Origin: Flavobacterium omnivorum | Lineage (GTDB): Bacteria > Bacteroidota > Bacteroidia > Flavobacteriales > Flavobacteriaceae | NCBI RefSeq assembly: GCF_900099915.1 | Contig: NZ_FNDB01000014.1 | Span: 1 to 64,000 of the forward strand | Reading direction: 5' to 3' | DNA length: 64,000 nucleotides | Part shown: positions 1 to 7,657 of the stretch, in pieces | Position numbering within the stretch: position 1 is the stretch's first letter | How the letters are laid out: each line of letters starts with the position of its first letter | The notes under the pieces: generated by a model | Databases searched by the model: none | The model's input: the letters and a program-made list of their open reading frames with translations, nothing else | What the model was told of the DNA's origin: nothing | Position numbers and translations under genes: made by a program

Positions 1-59
1 CACAGATTAACAAAAAATTTAAATCTGCGAATCTGCGGTAACTAAATAGAGGCTTTAAA
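1..59. repeat. possible fragment of a Flavobacterium-type intergenic repeat
   Basis: The first bases contain CAGATT (4-9) facing AAATCTG, and then two tandem copies of AATCTGCG. Similar 'AATCTGCGAATCTGCGG' text is, from memory, common between genes in Flavobacterium genomes. The window edge cuts the element, so its full extent cannot be seen. No gene is visible here. Confidence 0.3.
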
Positions 60-115
60 AGAAGTATTCTAAAAGAATTATAATTCAGTTCATAGTACAG
101 AAACTGATTTTTTAT

Positions 116-150
116 AAAAAAAGGGAAAATGGTATCAAACATTTCCCCTT
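116..150 (-). terminator. rho-independent terminator of the metalloprotease gene
   Basis: On the minus strand, AAGGGGAAATG (150-140) can pair with CATTTTCCCTT (131-121) with one imperfect position. A run of T follows (122-116). It begins about 10 bases past the metalloprotease stop codon, in the correct orientation. Confidence 0.75.
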
Positions 151-159
151 TTAATTTTA

Positions 160-2721
160 TTATTTAGGATCTAAAGCTTCACTAATTCTGGATATTAAAT
201 CGAGTACGTGATATTTACTCATTCGATCAGTCATTCGAGAAGAAGACATTTTTAAATCATTTTTTAAGGCATTCAATTGACCTCGTGCAATAGAGGGTAA
301 GTCTGTTTGTGCTAAGTTAACTCTTCTGGTATTGAAACCATACGTTACGCCCACAGGTACTGATCTCACTGTGGTAGAACCTGGTTTTAGTAGTTCGATC
401 ATTTTATCTACATACAATTTTTGCACGTTTCTGCGATAAATATCGATAGAACTGTTTCCTTTCAACTCTGAGAAAATTCCTTTATTCAAATCAGTAATCA
501 ATTCGTCAACAGAATAATTGTCCTTACTGGCTGTGGAAGTTTCTAAAAGGCGCACCATTCGATCACCAGCCATAAGACTTGATAATGTTGCATCCTGCAT
601 TCCTTTGATCGCTTCAACACCACTTTCCGGATTTATTTTCGAAAGTACATTTGGATCCAACAACCATTTTGGGGTAGTGAATAATTGTGTATTCAAGAAC
701 GCTACCGCATCTTTTTGGATGCTTTTTGGTACTACTTGAAATTGATTTCCAGACATATCATAGGTTTTAGGAGAATCGTAAATTCCACCTACGTTTTTAG
801 TAACGTGGCCCATATATCTTCTGAATTGTCCTGTAAGTGCGCCATACAGTTCCTCTAATTCTGAATAACTTTCGCCATCTTCTTTAGACCATTGCAATAA
901 ATTAGGAAGGATTCTTTTCAAGTTTTTAATTCCGTATTCAGAAGCGCGCATTGCATTATCACCTATATCTTCCGTTTGATATCTTGGATCGTAAGGGCTA
1001 GATTCAGAACCAAACCACAAGCGATTATTTTGATACGCTTCCTTAGTCATTTCGTTTAAGAATGCTTTTTCTTGCGCTTCATTTTTAGTGTCTTCAAAAT
1101 AGGAGTAGCCCCATTTGATAGCCCACTTATCATAATCTCCAATTCTTGGAAACAAGGCAGTAACGCCATCTTCTGGTTGTGCTACGTAATTAAAACGGGC
1201 ATAATCCATAATCGACGAAGTGTGACCGTTTTTGTCTTGGTAGTCTTTGTCTCTTAGTTTTTCAACTGGAGTGGCTGAACTGGCTCCCATATTGTGACGC
1301 AATCCTAAAGTGTGTCCAACTTCATGCGAGGAAACAAAACGGATTAATTCTCCCATTAATTTATCATCAAACTTCTTAGCTCTTGCCGCAGGGTCAACAG
1401 CAGCAGTTTGAATCAAATACCAGTTTCTTAAAAGACTCATGATATTGTGGTACCAACCAATGTGGCTTTCTAAAATTTCACCTGTTCTTGGGTCATGTAC
1501 GTTAGGACCATATGCATTTTGAATTTCAGCGGCAAAATACCGTAATACAGAGAAACGGGCATCTTCCAAGCTCATCGTTGGATCATTTTCTGGCCAATAT
1601 TCACCGCGGATCGCATTTTTCCAACCGGCATTTTCGAAAGCAACCTGCCAATCGTCAATACCTTGTTTGATGTATTTCTTCCATTTTTCTGGAGTAGCCG
1701 GATCTATGTAGTACACAATAGGTTTCAAAGGCTCAATCAATTCCCCCATTTTTTGTTTTTGGGCATCTTCAGGAGATTTTGGTTCTAAGCGCCATCTTAC
1801 CGCAAAGACTTTGGTATCTGATTTTTGAGATTCTTCTTCAAACACACCATATTGATTGGCAAAATAACCTACACGCGCATCAAACTCTCTTTTACGCATC
1901 GGATTTTTTGGCAACAAAATCATGGAAGTATTCATTTCCACAGTAAGTACACCTGCGTCTAAAGCAGAAGGCAAATCAACTCCAATTTTTGGTGTTGGTG
2001 TGGTATTGATTTTTGGTGGCGTTGTAGTAAAAGTTTTTACACTTCTAATTTCAGTATTGATTGGGAAACTACTTACTTTTGAAATAAACGATCTGTCTTT
2101 TTGAAACGTCTGAATGTTTAATAGTTGTTTCTTTATTGGATCCAAAGAAAAAGTTTGAACATCAGCATCAAAAGTGCTAGCTAAGTCAACCACATAACCA
2201 GTAATTTTTCCAGCTTCATCTTTTTTATAGGCCAGCACGTCATAATTACCAATGATTGGATCCGAAGTGGAATTCTTAACCGCTTGAGCCATTGGTTTAT
2301 CTGCATCTGGAGACATAATCACGTAGGTGATAGAGCGCAGCAGGATATTGTTATTTAATCCTTTTTCCCAGCGAACCACTTGTCTGTTGATTTCTTCTCC
2401 ACCAAATATTCCTCCGCCGGCAGGAGTTTTAGAATAACGGGTAATGGTCATCATTTCACTTCCTAAAATGGAATCTGGAATTTCAAAAAGGTATTTGTTG
2501 TCAATTTTATGAACATCAATCAAACCTTTTTGGGTAACAGCACTCGAATCAATTACTTTCTTATACGGTTTAGGTTCTTTTTTGGCATCACTTGCCTTAG
2601 TATCTACTTTGGCAACGGCATTTTTATCTGCTTTTCTCTTTTTTCGACTTTGAGCAAAGGTCTCTGGAGCGGAAAAAATCAACAGAAATACAATAATTAG
2701 GGTTAGTTTTTTTTTAAGCAT
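160..2721 (-). CDS. secreted zinc-dependent metalloprotease (DUF5118/DUF5117/DUF4953 family)
   Basis: An 853-residue exported protein. The N-terminus is a signal peptide (two to four Lys, then a hydrophobic stretch ending near SAPETFAQ). The diagnostic feature is the metzincin-type zinc site HEVGHTLGLRH: His466, Glu467, His470 and His476, followed by a Met-turn-like SIMDYARFNY about 35 residues later. The order expected for the family is an N-terminal DUF5118 segment, a DUF5117 domain, then the zincin domain. Bacteroidota carry several such paralogues; their substrates are mostly unknown. The gene stands alone, divergent from corA, with its own -7 box at 2801-2808 and a terminator at 116-150. 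The family assignment is firm. The substrate is not inferable from sequence. Confidence 0.9.
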   Translation of the reverse strand: MLKKKLTLIIVFLLIFSAPETFAQSRKKRKADKNAVAKVDTKASDAKKEPKPYKKVIDSSAVTQKGLIDVHKIDNKYLFEIPDSILGSEMMTITRYSKTPAGGGIFGGEEINRQVVRWEKGLNNNILLRSITYVIMSPDADKPMAQAVKNSTSDPIIGNYDVLAYKKDEAGKITGYVVDLASTFDADVQTFSLDPIKKQLLNIQTFQKDRSFISKVSSFPINTEIRSVKTFTTTPPKINTTPTPKIGVDLPSALDAGVLTVEMNTSMILLPKNPMRKREFDARVGYFANQYGVFEEESQKSDTKVFAVRWRLEPKSPEDAQKQKMGELIEPLKPIVYYIDPATPEKWKKYIKQGIDDWQVAFENAGWKNAIRGEYWPENDPTMSLEDARFSVLRYFAAEIQNAYGPNVHDPRTGEILESHIGWYHNIMSLLRNWYLIQTAAVDPAARAKKFDDKLMGELIRFVSSHEVGHTLGLRHNMGASSATPVEKLRDKDYQDKNGHTSSIMDYARFNYVAQPEDGVTALFPRIGDYDKWAIKWGYSYFEDTKNEAQEKAFLNEMTKEAYQNNRLWFGSESSPYDPRYQTEDIGDNAMRASEYGIKNLKRILPNLLQWSKEDGESYSELEELYGALTGQFRRYMGHVTKNVGGIYDSPKTYDMSGNQFQVVPKSIQKDAVAFLNTQLFTTPKWLLDPNVLSKINPESGVEAIKGMQDATLSSLMAGDRMVRLLETSTASKDNYSVDELITDLNKGIFSELKGNSSIDIYRRNVQKLYVDKMIELLKPGSTTVRSVPVGVTYGFNTRRVNLAQTDLPSIARGQLNALKNDLKMSSSRMTDRMSKYHVLDLISRISEALDPK

Positions 2722-2800
2722 GTAGTTCTACATAAAATAGTTAATAATTAGTTTTTAGCATATAAAAAAAAGAATCTTCTATTTATATACCATCAATCCT

Positions 2801-2808
2801 CAAATCTA
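2801..2808 (-). promoter_or_regulatory. -7 box for the metalloprotease gene
   Basis: The minus strand reads TAGATTTG, an exact TAnnTTTG match, about 80 bases upstream of the start codon. No clear TTG -33 element lies at 17-23 bp spacing. Confidence 0.45.
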
Positions 2809-3012
2809 TTGATATATTTTTAAAAATATACAGTTTGAAAATTCAATTTCAAAAAATTAACATAAATTAACATTCCTTGAAAAGGATTGTTTGGCTTATT
2901 TATATGATTTTTATCAGCACGAAGCGACTTATTTCTGCTTATTTTTGTCGCTACAACAGCAAATCAAAAACGTGTTCGTGGCCGTAGGCGCTTCATAGTG
3001 GACCAGCTGCGG

Positions 3013-3033
3013 TACATTTGAAAAATATTTTTG
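3013..3033 (+). promoter_or_regulatory. two candidate -7 boxes for corA
   Basis: TACATTTG (3013-3020) and TATTTTTG (3026-3033) both match TAnnTTTG and lie 27-40 bases before the corA start codon. The first contains the TTTG that would be too close to serve as a -33 for the second, so they are alternatives. Confidence 0.5.
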
Positions 3034-3059
3034 TAATATTACTTCATAAATAAGTTGGA

Positions 3060-4130
3060 ATGAGAAAAATTAAGTACAAAAAAGGAAAGAGATTACAACC
3101 CTATAATCTGGAGTATACTGGAATTCATAAAACTAAGGATTCAGAGATGCAATTGTTCGTTTATGATGATTTTGACTTATCAGAGTATGAAGATTTTAGA
3201 GTGGCTAATCTAGATAAGTATATAGACGGTCAAAAAACAAATTGGATTAATATTCATGGATTAAATAATGTAGAGTGGTTAAAATCGATAAGCGCTTATT
3301 TTAAAATCGATAACTTCATGTTGGCCGATATTATGAATACGGTGCGAAGAACTAAACTGGAAGAGTCACATGAATTTTTATTTTTCAATATAAAATCAAT
3401 TTTGCCTACAGAAAACTCAGATAATATTAATGTGGAGCAAATCAGTTTTCTGTTAAAAGAGGGGGTTTTAATTTCTTTTCAGGAAAAAAGAAGTGATTTT
3501 TTCACCCACATTCGGGAGAGAATTCGTACCCATTCTGGATTAGTGAGAGAAAAGAAATCAGATTATTTATTGTACGTTCTGCTAGATGCTATCATGGAAA
3601 ATTTTTACATTACTTTAGAAAATGAAGAGGATAAACTGGAAGAGCTAATCAATCTAAGCAAGCAGAGCCCAGATCCCGTAATTCTCGAACGGATTGAGAA
3701 GCACAGGGATAATTTTAATTTTTTGAAGCGGTCAATTATTCCACTTCGGGATTCCTTGTATGACATTAAAAGCATAAAGGATGACAATGTTTTTAATGCG
3801 ATGGAAAGTGATACTTTTAGCTTTTTTGCCCGCTTGCATCAAAAGAGTTTAGAACTTTTAGAGCAAATAGAATCAGATATGGGTTCCTTGGAGAGTGCTT
3901 CTAATTTCTTTTTCTCGGCACAAACGCATAAGATGAATGAGATTATGAAAACGTTGACCATTGTTTCTGCTATCTTTATTCCGCTTACTTTTATAGTGGG
4001 AGTTTACGGAATGAATTTTGAGTATATGCCAGAACTCAGCCGTCATTACGGGTATCATACGGTCATGGGTGCTATGTTTTTGATAGTAGTTGGAATGATT
4101 ATTTACTTTAAAAAACGCCGTTGGTTTTAA
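3060..4130 (+). CDS. corA: magnesium/cobalt transporter CorA
   Basis: This 356-residue protein has the normal length and layout of a CorA channel. A large soluble acidic/helical cytoplasmic domain (about 1-290) is followed by two C-terminal transmembrane helices. The signature YGMNF lies at residues 316-320, at the end of TM1 (IVSAIFIPLTFIVGV), where the GMN loop forms the Mg2+ selectivity filter of the pentamer. TM2 (VMGAMFLIVVGMIIYF) is followed by a basic tail, KKRRWF. It imports Mg2+ (and Co2+/Ni2+) across the inner membrane. The gene is followed after 51 bases by pta on the same strand, with no visible terminator, so some cotranscription is possible. No functional link to pta is apparent. 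Confidence 0.95.
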   Translation: MRKIKYKKGKRLQPYNLEYTGIHKTKDSEMQLFVYDDFDLSEYEDFRVANLDKYIDGQKTNWINIHGLNNVEWLKSISAYFKIDNFMLADIMNTVRRTKLEESHEFLFFNIKSILPTENSDNINVEQISFLLKEGVLISFQEKRSDFFTHIRERIRTHSGLVREKKSDYLLYVLLDAIMENFYITLENEEDKLEELINLSKQSPDPVILERIEKHRDNFNFLKRSIIPLRDSLYDIKSIKDDNVFNAMESDTFSFFARLHQKSLELLEQIESDMGSLESASNFFFSAQTHKMNEIMKTLTIVSAIFIPLTFIVGVYGMNFEYMPELSRHYGYHTVMGAMFLIVVGMIIYFKKRRWF

Positions 4131-4181
4131 TAGCGATTATTCAAAACATTCAATTTTTGGAATTAAAAAAAAAATAAAAAA

Positions 4182-6275
4182 ATGAACAAGGCCATTTATA
4201 TAGCGACAAGCGAGCAAAATAGCGGTAAGTCGATCATCACACTAGGACTAATGAGCATGCTAATTGGTAAAACTGCCAAAGTGGGTTATTTTAGACCAAT
4301 TATTGAAGATATTGAAGAAGGAGGATTTGACAATCACATTGAGACTGTGATTGGCCATTTTGGTTTAGATATCGCATTTGAAGATGCTTTTGCTATTACG
4401 AAAAGTAAGTTAATCAAGAAAAAAAATAAAGGAAAAATAGGGGAGGTTCTTGATTTGATTATTGAAAAATATAAAAAACTAGAGGAACGATTTGACTTTG
4501 TTTTGGTCGAAGGAACTGGCTTCAGCGGAGAAGGAACCGTGATCGAATTAGATATGAATGTGCTGATTGCAAAAAACTTGGGAATCCCAACCATTATTGT
4601 TGGATCTGGAGTAGGTAAAACCTTAGAGGAACTATTGGACAGTTTGTATCTCGCCTATGATTCTTTTAAAGTTAAAGACGTAGAGGTTTTGGCCGTAATT
4701 GCCAATAAAGTGCAGCATGAAAATATAGACATAGTCACTACTGGCCTACGAAAAAGTTTGCCTGAAAGCGTGTTGGTAAATGCGATTCCTTTGATCCACA
4801 ATTTGAATAATCCAACAGTTCAAGAAATTGTTAAGGAGCTGGATGCAAAAGTACTTTTTGGCGAAGCCCACCTTAACAATCAAACAGGAAATTTTAGTGT
4901 AGGCGCTATGCAGTTGCGAAATTATTTACTGCACTTAAAAGAAAACAGTCTGGTAATTACTCCGGGCGATAGAGCCGATATAATTTTGGGAGCTTTACAA
5001 GCAAATGAGTCGGTTAATTATCCTACTATTTCTGGGATCGTTTTAACAGGGAATATTGTGCCTGAAGTCAGTATTCTCAAGCTTATTGAAGGTCTTTCGA
5101 CCATTGTACCTATTATTGCAGTCGAAGAAGGAACGTATTATATTACCAATAAAATAGGTTCTATCAAATCTAAAATTTACGCAGACAACAAGCAGAAGAT
5201 TGAAATTTCTATTACTACTTTCGAAAAATATGTGGATCTAGATAACTTAGCTGAGAAATTAATCACTTTTGAAGCAGAAGGAATGACACCAAAAATGTTT
5301 CAATATAATTTGGTAAAAAGAGCGAGACAGCATAGAAAACATATTGTGCTGCCAGAAGGAAATGACGATAGAATCATAATGGCGGCTTCCCGTTTATTAG
5401 AGATGGATGTAGTCGATATTTCTATCATTGGAAATAAAAAACAAATAGAAAGTAAGGTAGCAGAGTTAGGATTATTTTTTGACTTTTCCAAAGTAGAAAT
5501 CATCAATCCCATAGCATCTGAGCATTATGACGATTATGTAAATACGTATTATGAATTGCGAAAAGCCAAGAATGTAACCTTGGGAATGGCGAAAGATTTA
5601 ATGGAAGATGTTTCGTATTTTGGAACCATGATGGTGTACAAAGGGCATGCAGACGGAATGGTTTCAGGTGCTGCACATACTACACAGCACACCATTTTGC
5701 CTGCGCTGCAGTTTATTAAAACTAAACCCAATTCCTCTGTAGTTTCGTCTATATTTTTCATGTGTTTAGAGGATCGAGTTTCTGTTTTTGGCGATTGTGC
5801 CATTAATCCAAATCCTACTGCGGAGCAATTAGCTGAAATCGCTATTTTCTCTGCAGATTCTAGTTTGGCTTTTGGAATTGAACCAAAAATCGCCATGCTT
5901 TCGTATTCTTCGGGTTCTTCAGGAAAAGGAGATGAAGTAGATAAAGTGCGAACAGCTACTGAAATCGTTAGAAAAAAACGTCCCGATTTAAAAATTGAAG
6001 GTCCTATTCAGTATGATGCGGCAGTTGATATGGCCGTTGGAAAAAGTAAATTACCCAATTCAGAAGTGGCGGGACAAGCGAGTGTTTTAATTTTCCCGGA
6101 TTTAAATACAGGAAATAATACGTATAAGGCAGTACAAAGAGAGACTGGCGCGTTAGCAATTGGTCCGATGTTACAAGGATTAAACAAACCGGTAAACGAT
6201 TTAAGCCGCGGTTGTACGGTTGATGATATTATAAACACAGTCGTGATTACGGCTATTCAAGCACAAGGATTGTAA
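4182..6275 (+). CDS. pta: phosphate acetyltransferase
   Basis: Phosphotransacetylase (acetyl-CoA + Pi to acetyl phosphate + CoA). At 697 residues it is the long, E. coli-type form. It has an N-terminal BioD-like P-loop domain (1-210; SEQNSGKSIITLG at 9-21), a central DRTGG domain (about 215-330), and the C-terminal catalytic PTA domain (about 375-695). Catalytic-domain landmarks are LPEGNDDRI, VSGAAHTTQHTI, the MLSYSSGSSGKG loop and GPIQYDAAVD. It is followed by ackA 85 bases downstream on the same strand, forming the usual acetate overflow and substrate-level ATP pathway. The intercistronic gap holds a long imperfect hairpin (6284-6335) that could adjust the ratio of the two products. Confidence 0.97.
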   Translation: MNKAIYIATSEQNSGKSIITLGLMSMLIGKTAKVGYFRPIIEDIEEGGFDNHIETVIGHFGLDIAFEDAFAITKSKLIKKKNKGKIGEVLDLIIEKYKKLEERFDFVLVEGTGFSGEGTVIELDMNVLIAKNLGIPTIIVGSGVGKTLEELLDSLYLAYDSFKVKDVEVLAVIANKVQHENIDIVTTGLRKSLPESVLVNAIPLIHNLNNPTVQEIVKELDAKVLFGEAHLNNQTGNFSVGAMQLRNYLLHLKENSLVITPGDRADIILGALQANESVNYPTISGIVLTGNIVPEVSILKLIEGLSTIVPIIAVEEGTYYITNKIGSIKSKIYADNKQKIEISITTFEKYVDLDNLAEKLITFEAEGMTPKMFQYNLVKRARQHRKHIVLPEGNDDRIIMAASRLLEMDVVDISIIGNKKQIESKVAELGLFFDFSKVEIINPIASEHYDDYVNTYYELRKAKNVTLGMAKDLMEDVSYFGTMMVYKGHADGMVSGAAHTTQHTILPALQFIKTKPNSSVVSSIFFMCLEDRVSVFGDCAINPNPTAEQLAEIAIFSADSSLAFGIEPKIAMLSYSSGSSGKGDEVDKVRTATEIVRKKRPDLKIEGPIQYDAAVDMAVGKSKLPNSEVAGQASVLIFPDLNTGNNTYKAVQRETGALAIGPMLQGLNKPVNDLSRGCTVDDIINTVVITAIQAQGL

Positions 6276-6283
6276 CATTTAAT

Positions 6284-6335
6284 TTGAAGATTGAAATATT
6301 TAATTGATTTAAAAATTAATATTTTAATACTTCAA
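6284..6335 (+). other. intercistronic inverted repeat between pta and ackA
   Basis: Two arms of about 22 bases, TTGAAGATTGAAATATTTAA (from 6284) and its imperfect complement ending in CTTCAA at 6335, flank an AT-rich loop. No T-run follows, so it looks more like an mRNA stability or processing hairpin than a terminator. Confidence 0.5.
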
Positions 6336-6360
6336 TTTTTAATCTTTTAATGAAAATTTA

Positions 6361-7560
6361 ATGAAAATAGTAATTTTAAACTCAGGCAGTTCTTCTATAA
6401 AATACCAGTTAATCAATATGCCGTCAAACGATGTGCTTTGTTCTGGGATGATTGACAGAATAGGATTGGAAACTTCGAATTTAACGTATGTAACGGATAC
6501 GACTAAAATTGAAGAAAACATGCCTATTGCAAACCATAAAATTGGATTAGAAAAAATTGCCCAACTCTTACTGGATGAAACCGTTGGAGTGATTAAAAGC
6601 ACTGCAGAAATTGATGCCGTTGGACATCGTGTCGTCCATGGAGGAAGTGCGTTTTCTAATACGGTAATTATTACTGCTGCAGTCAAGGATAAAATTAGAC
6701 AGCTTTTTGAATTAGCTCCTTTGCATAATCCAGCCAATTTAGAGGGAATAATTGTGGCGGAAGCAATTTTTAGTGGAGCCAAACAAGTGGCTGTTTTTGA
6801 TACGGCCTTCCACCAAACTATTCCAGTTGTGGCCCACAAATATGCAATACCCAATTACCTTTTGACAGAAAATAAAATACGCTTATATGGTTTTCATGGA
6901 ACAAGTCACAAATATGTTTCGGAAAATGCGATGCAGTATCTAAAGCAAAATGTGAATAATGAGGGTTCTAATATTATTACGATACATTTAGGAAATGGTT
7001 GCAGCATGACTGCAATAAAAGAAGGGAAAAGTATTGATCATACGTTGGGTTTTGGTCCAATGAACGGATTGATTATGGGAACCCGAAGCGGAGATGTAGA
7101 TCAATCCGTGATTTTTTACTTGGTCAATACATTAGGGTACTCGCTTGAAGCCGTGAATACGATGTTGCAAAAACAAAGCGGAATGCTGGGACTTACTGGC
7201 TACAGCGATTTAAGAGACATAGAAGCCAATGCGGAGAATGGAAATGCCGATTGTCAATTGGCTTTGGCCATGAATGCGTACCGAATAAAGAAATATATTG
7301 GTTCCTATACCGCAGTTTTAAATGGATTAGATGCTATTATTTTTACGGCTGGTATTGGAGAAAATTCGTCTTATATCCGAAAATTAGTGTGTACGGACAT
7401 GGAGTATTTCGGAATTAGATTGGATGAGTCCAAAAATGAAATTCGGTCCAAGGCTATTCGAGAAATCAATACCGAGGATTCTAAAACTAAAATATTAGTT
7501 ATTCCGACCAATGAAGAAATTGAAATTGCCAATCAGGTTTTTGAATTGCTAACGACTTAA
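6361..7560 (+). CDS. ackA: acetate kinase
   Basis: Acetate kinase (acetyl phosphate + ADP to acetate + ATP), 399 residues, normal length. N-terminal signature VILNSGSSSIKYQLI. Other landmarks are VGHRVVHGG (active site), VAVFDTAFHQTIP, RLYGFHGTSHKYV, IHLGNGCSMTAI, GLIMGTRSGDVD and FTAGIGENSS. These place it in the ASKHA phosphotransferase superfamily. It is the second gene of the pta-ackA unit. A three-codon ORF (ATG at 6350, stop 6359-6361) overlaps the start codon by one base, which may couple translation. An intrinsic terminator follows at 7577-7607. Confidence 0.97.
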   Translation: MKIVILNSGSSSIKYQLINMPSNDVLCSGMIDRIGLETSNLTYVTDTTKIEENMPIANHKIGLEKIAQLLLDETVGVIKSTAEIDAVGHRVVHGGSAFSNTVIITAAVKDKIRQLFELAPLHNPANLEGIIVAEAIFSGAKQVAVFDTAFHQTIPVVAHKYAIPNYLLTENKIRLYGFHGTSHKYVSENAMQYLKQNVNNEGSNIITIHLGNGCSMTAIKEGKSIDHTLGFGPMNGLIMGTRSGDVDQSVIFYLVNTLGYSLEAVNTMLQKQSGMLGLTGYSDLRDIEANAENGNADCQLALAMNAYRIKKYIGSYTAVLNGLDAIIFTAGIGENSSYIRKLVCTDMEYFGIRLDESKNEIRSKAIREINTEDSKTKILVIPTNEEIEIANQVFELLTT

Positions 7561-7576
7561 TAAATACTATAGTACT

Positions 7577-7607
7577 AAAAAAGCTTCTCTAACCAGAAGC
7601 TTTTTTT
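7577..7607 (+). terminator. rho-independent terminator of pta-ackA
   Basis: AAAAAAGCTTCT (7577-7588) pairs with AGAAGCTTTTTT (7595-7606) across a CTAACC loop, ending in a T run. The next promoter begins within its tail. Confidence 0.9.
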
Positions 7608-7639
7608 GGCTCAATATTTAATAAATCTGATTATATTTG
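7606..7639 (+). promoter_or_regulatory. promoter of the PUL regulator gene
   Basis: TTG (7606-7608), 23 bp, then TATATTTG (7632-7639), an exact TAnnTTTG -7 box. The -33 element falls in the ackA terminator tail. Transcription would start near 7645. That rules out the in-frame TTG at 7637 as start codon, because it lies inside the box. Confidence 0.6.
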
Positions 7640-7657
7640 GACATAAAACACCCTATT

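Larger units (their letters stand above)
2722..3059. other. 338-bp divergent intergenic region between metalloprotease and corA
   Basis: No ORF of convincing length is present. The region holds outward-facing promoters for both neighbours. It also holds a small hairpin, AGCGAC (2923-2928) with GTCGCT (2947-2952), and a stretch at about 2953-3012 that is visibly richer in G and C than its surroundings. That stretch has no recognisable gene remnant. Confidence 0.5.

Noticed and set aside
5549..5896. 115-codon ORF antisense to pta
   Set aside because: Covers the catalytic phosphotransacetylase motifs on the other strand; no support of its own.
6339..6854. 171-codon ORF antisense to ackA
   Set aside because: It lies inside a fully supported acetate kinase gene and its translation has no recognisable domain. 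It mirrors the codon pattern of the sense gene.
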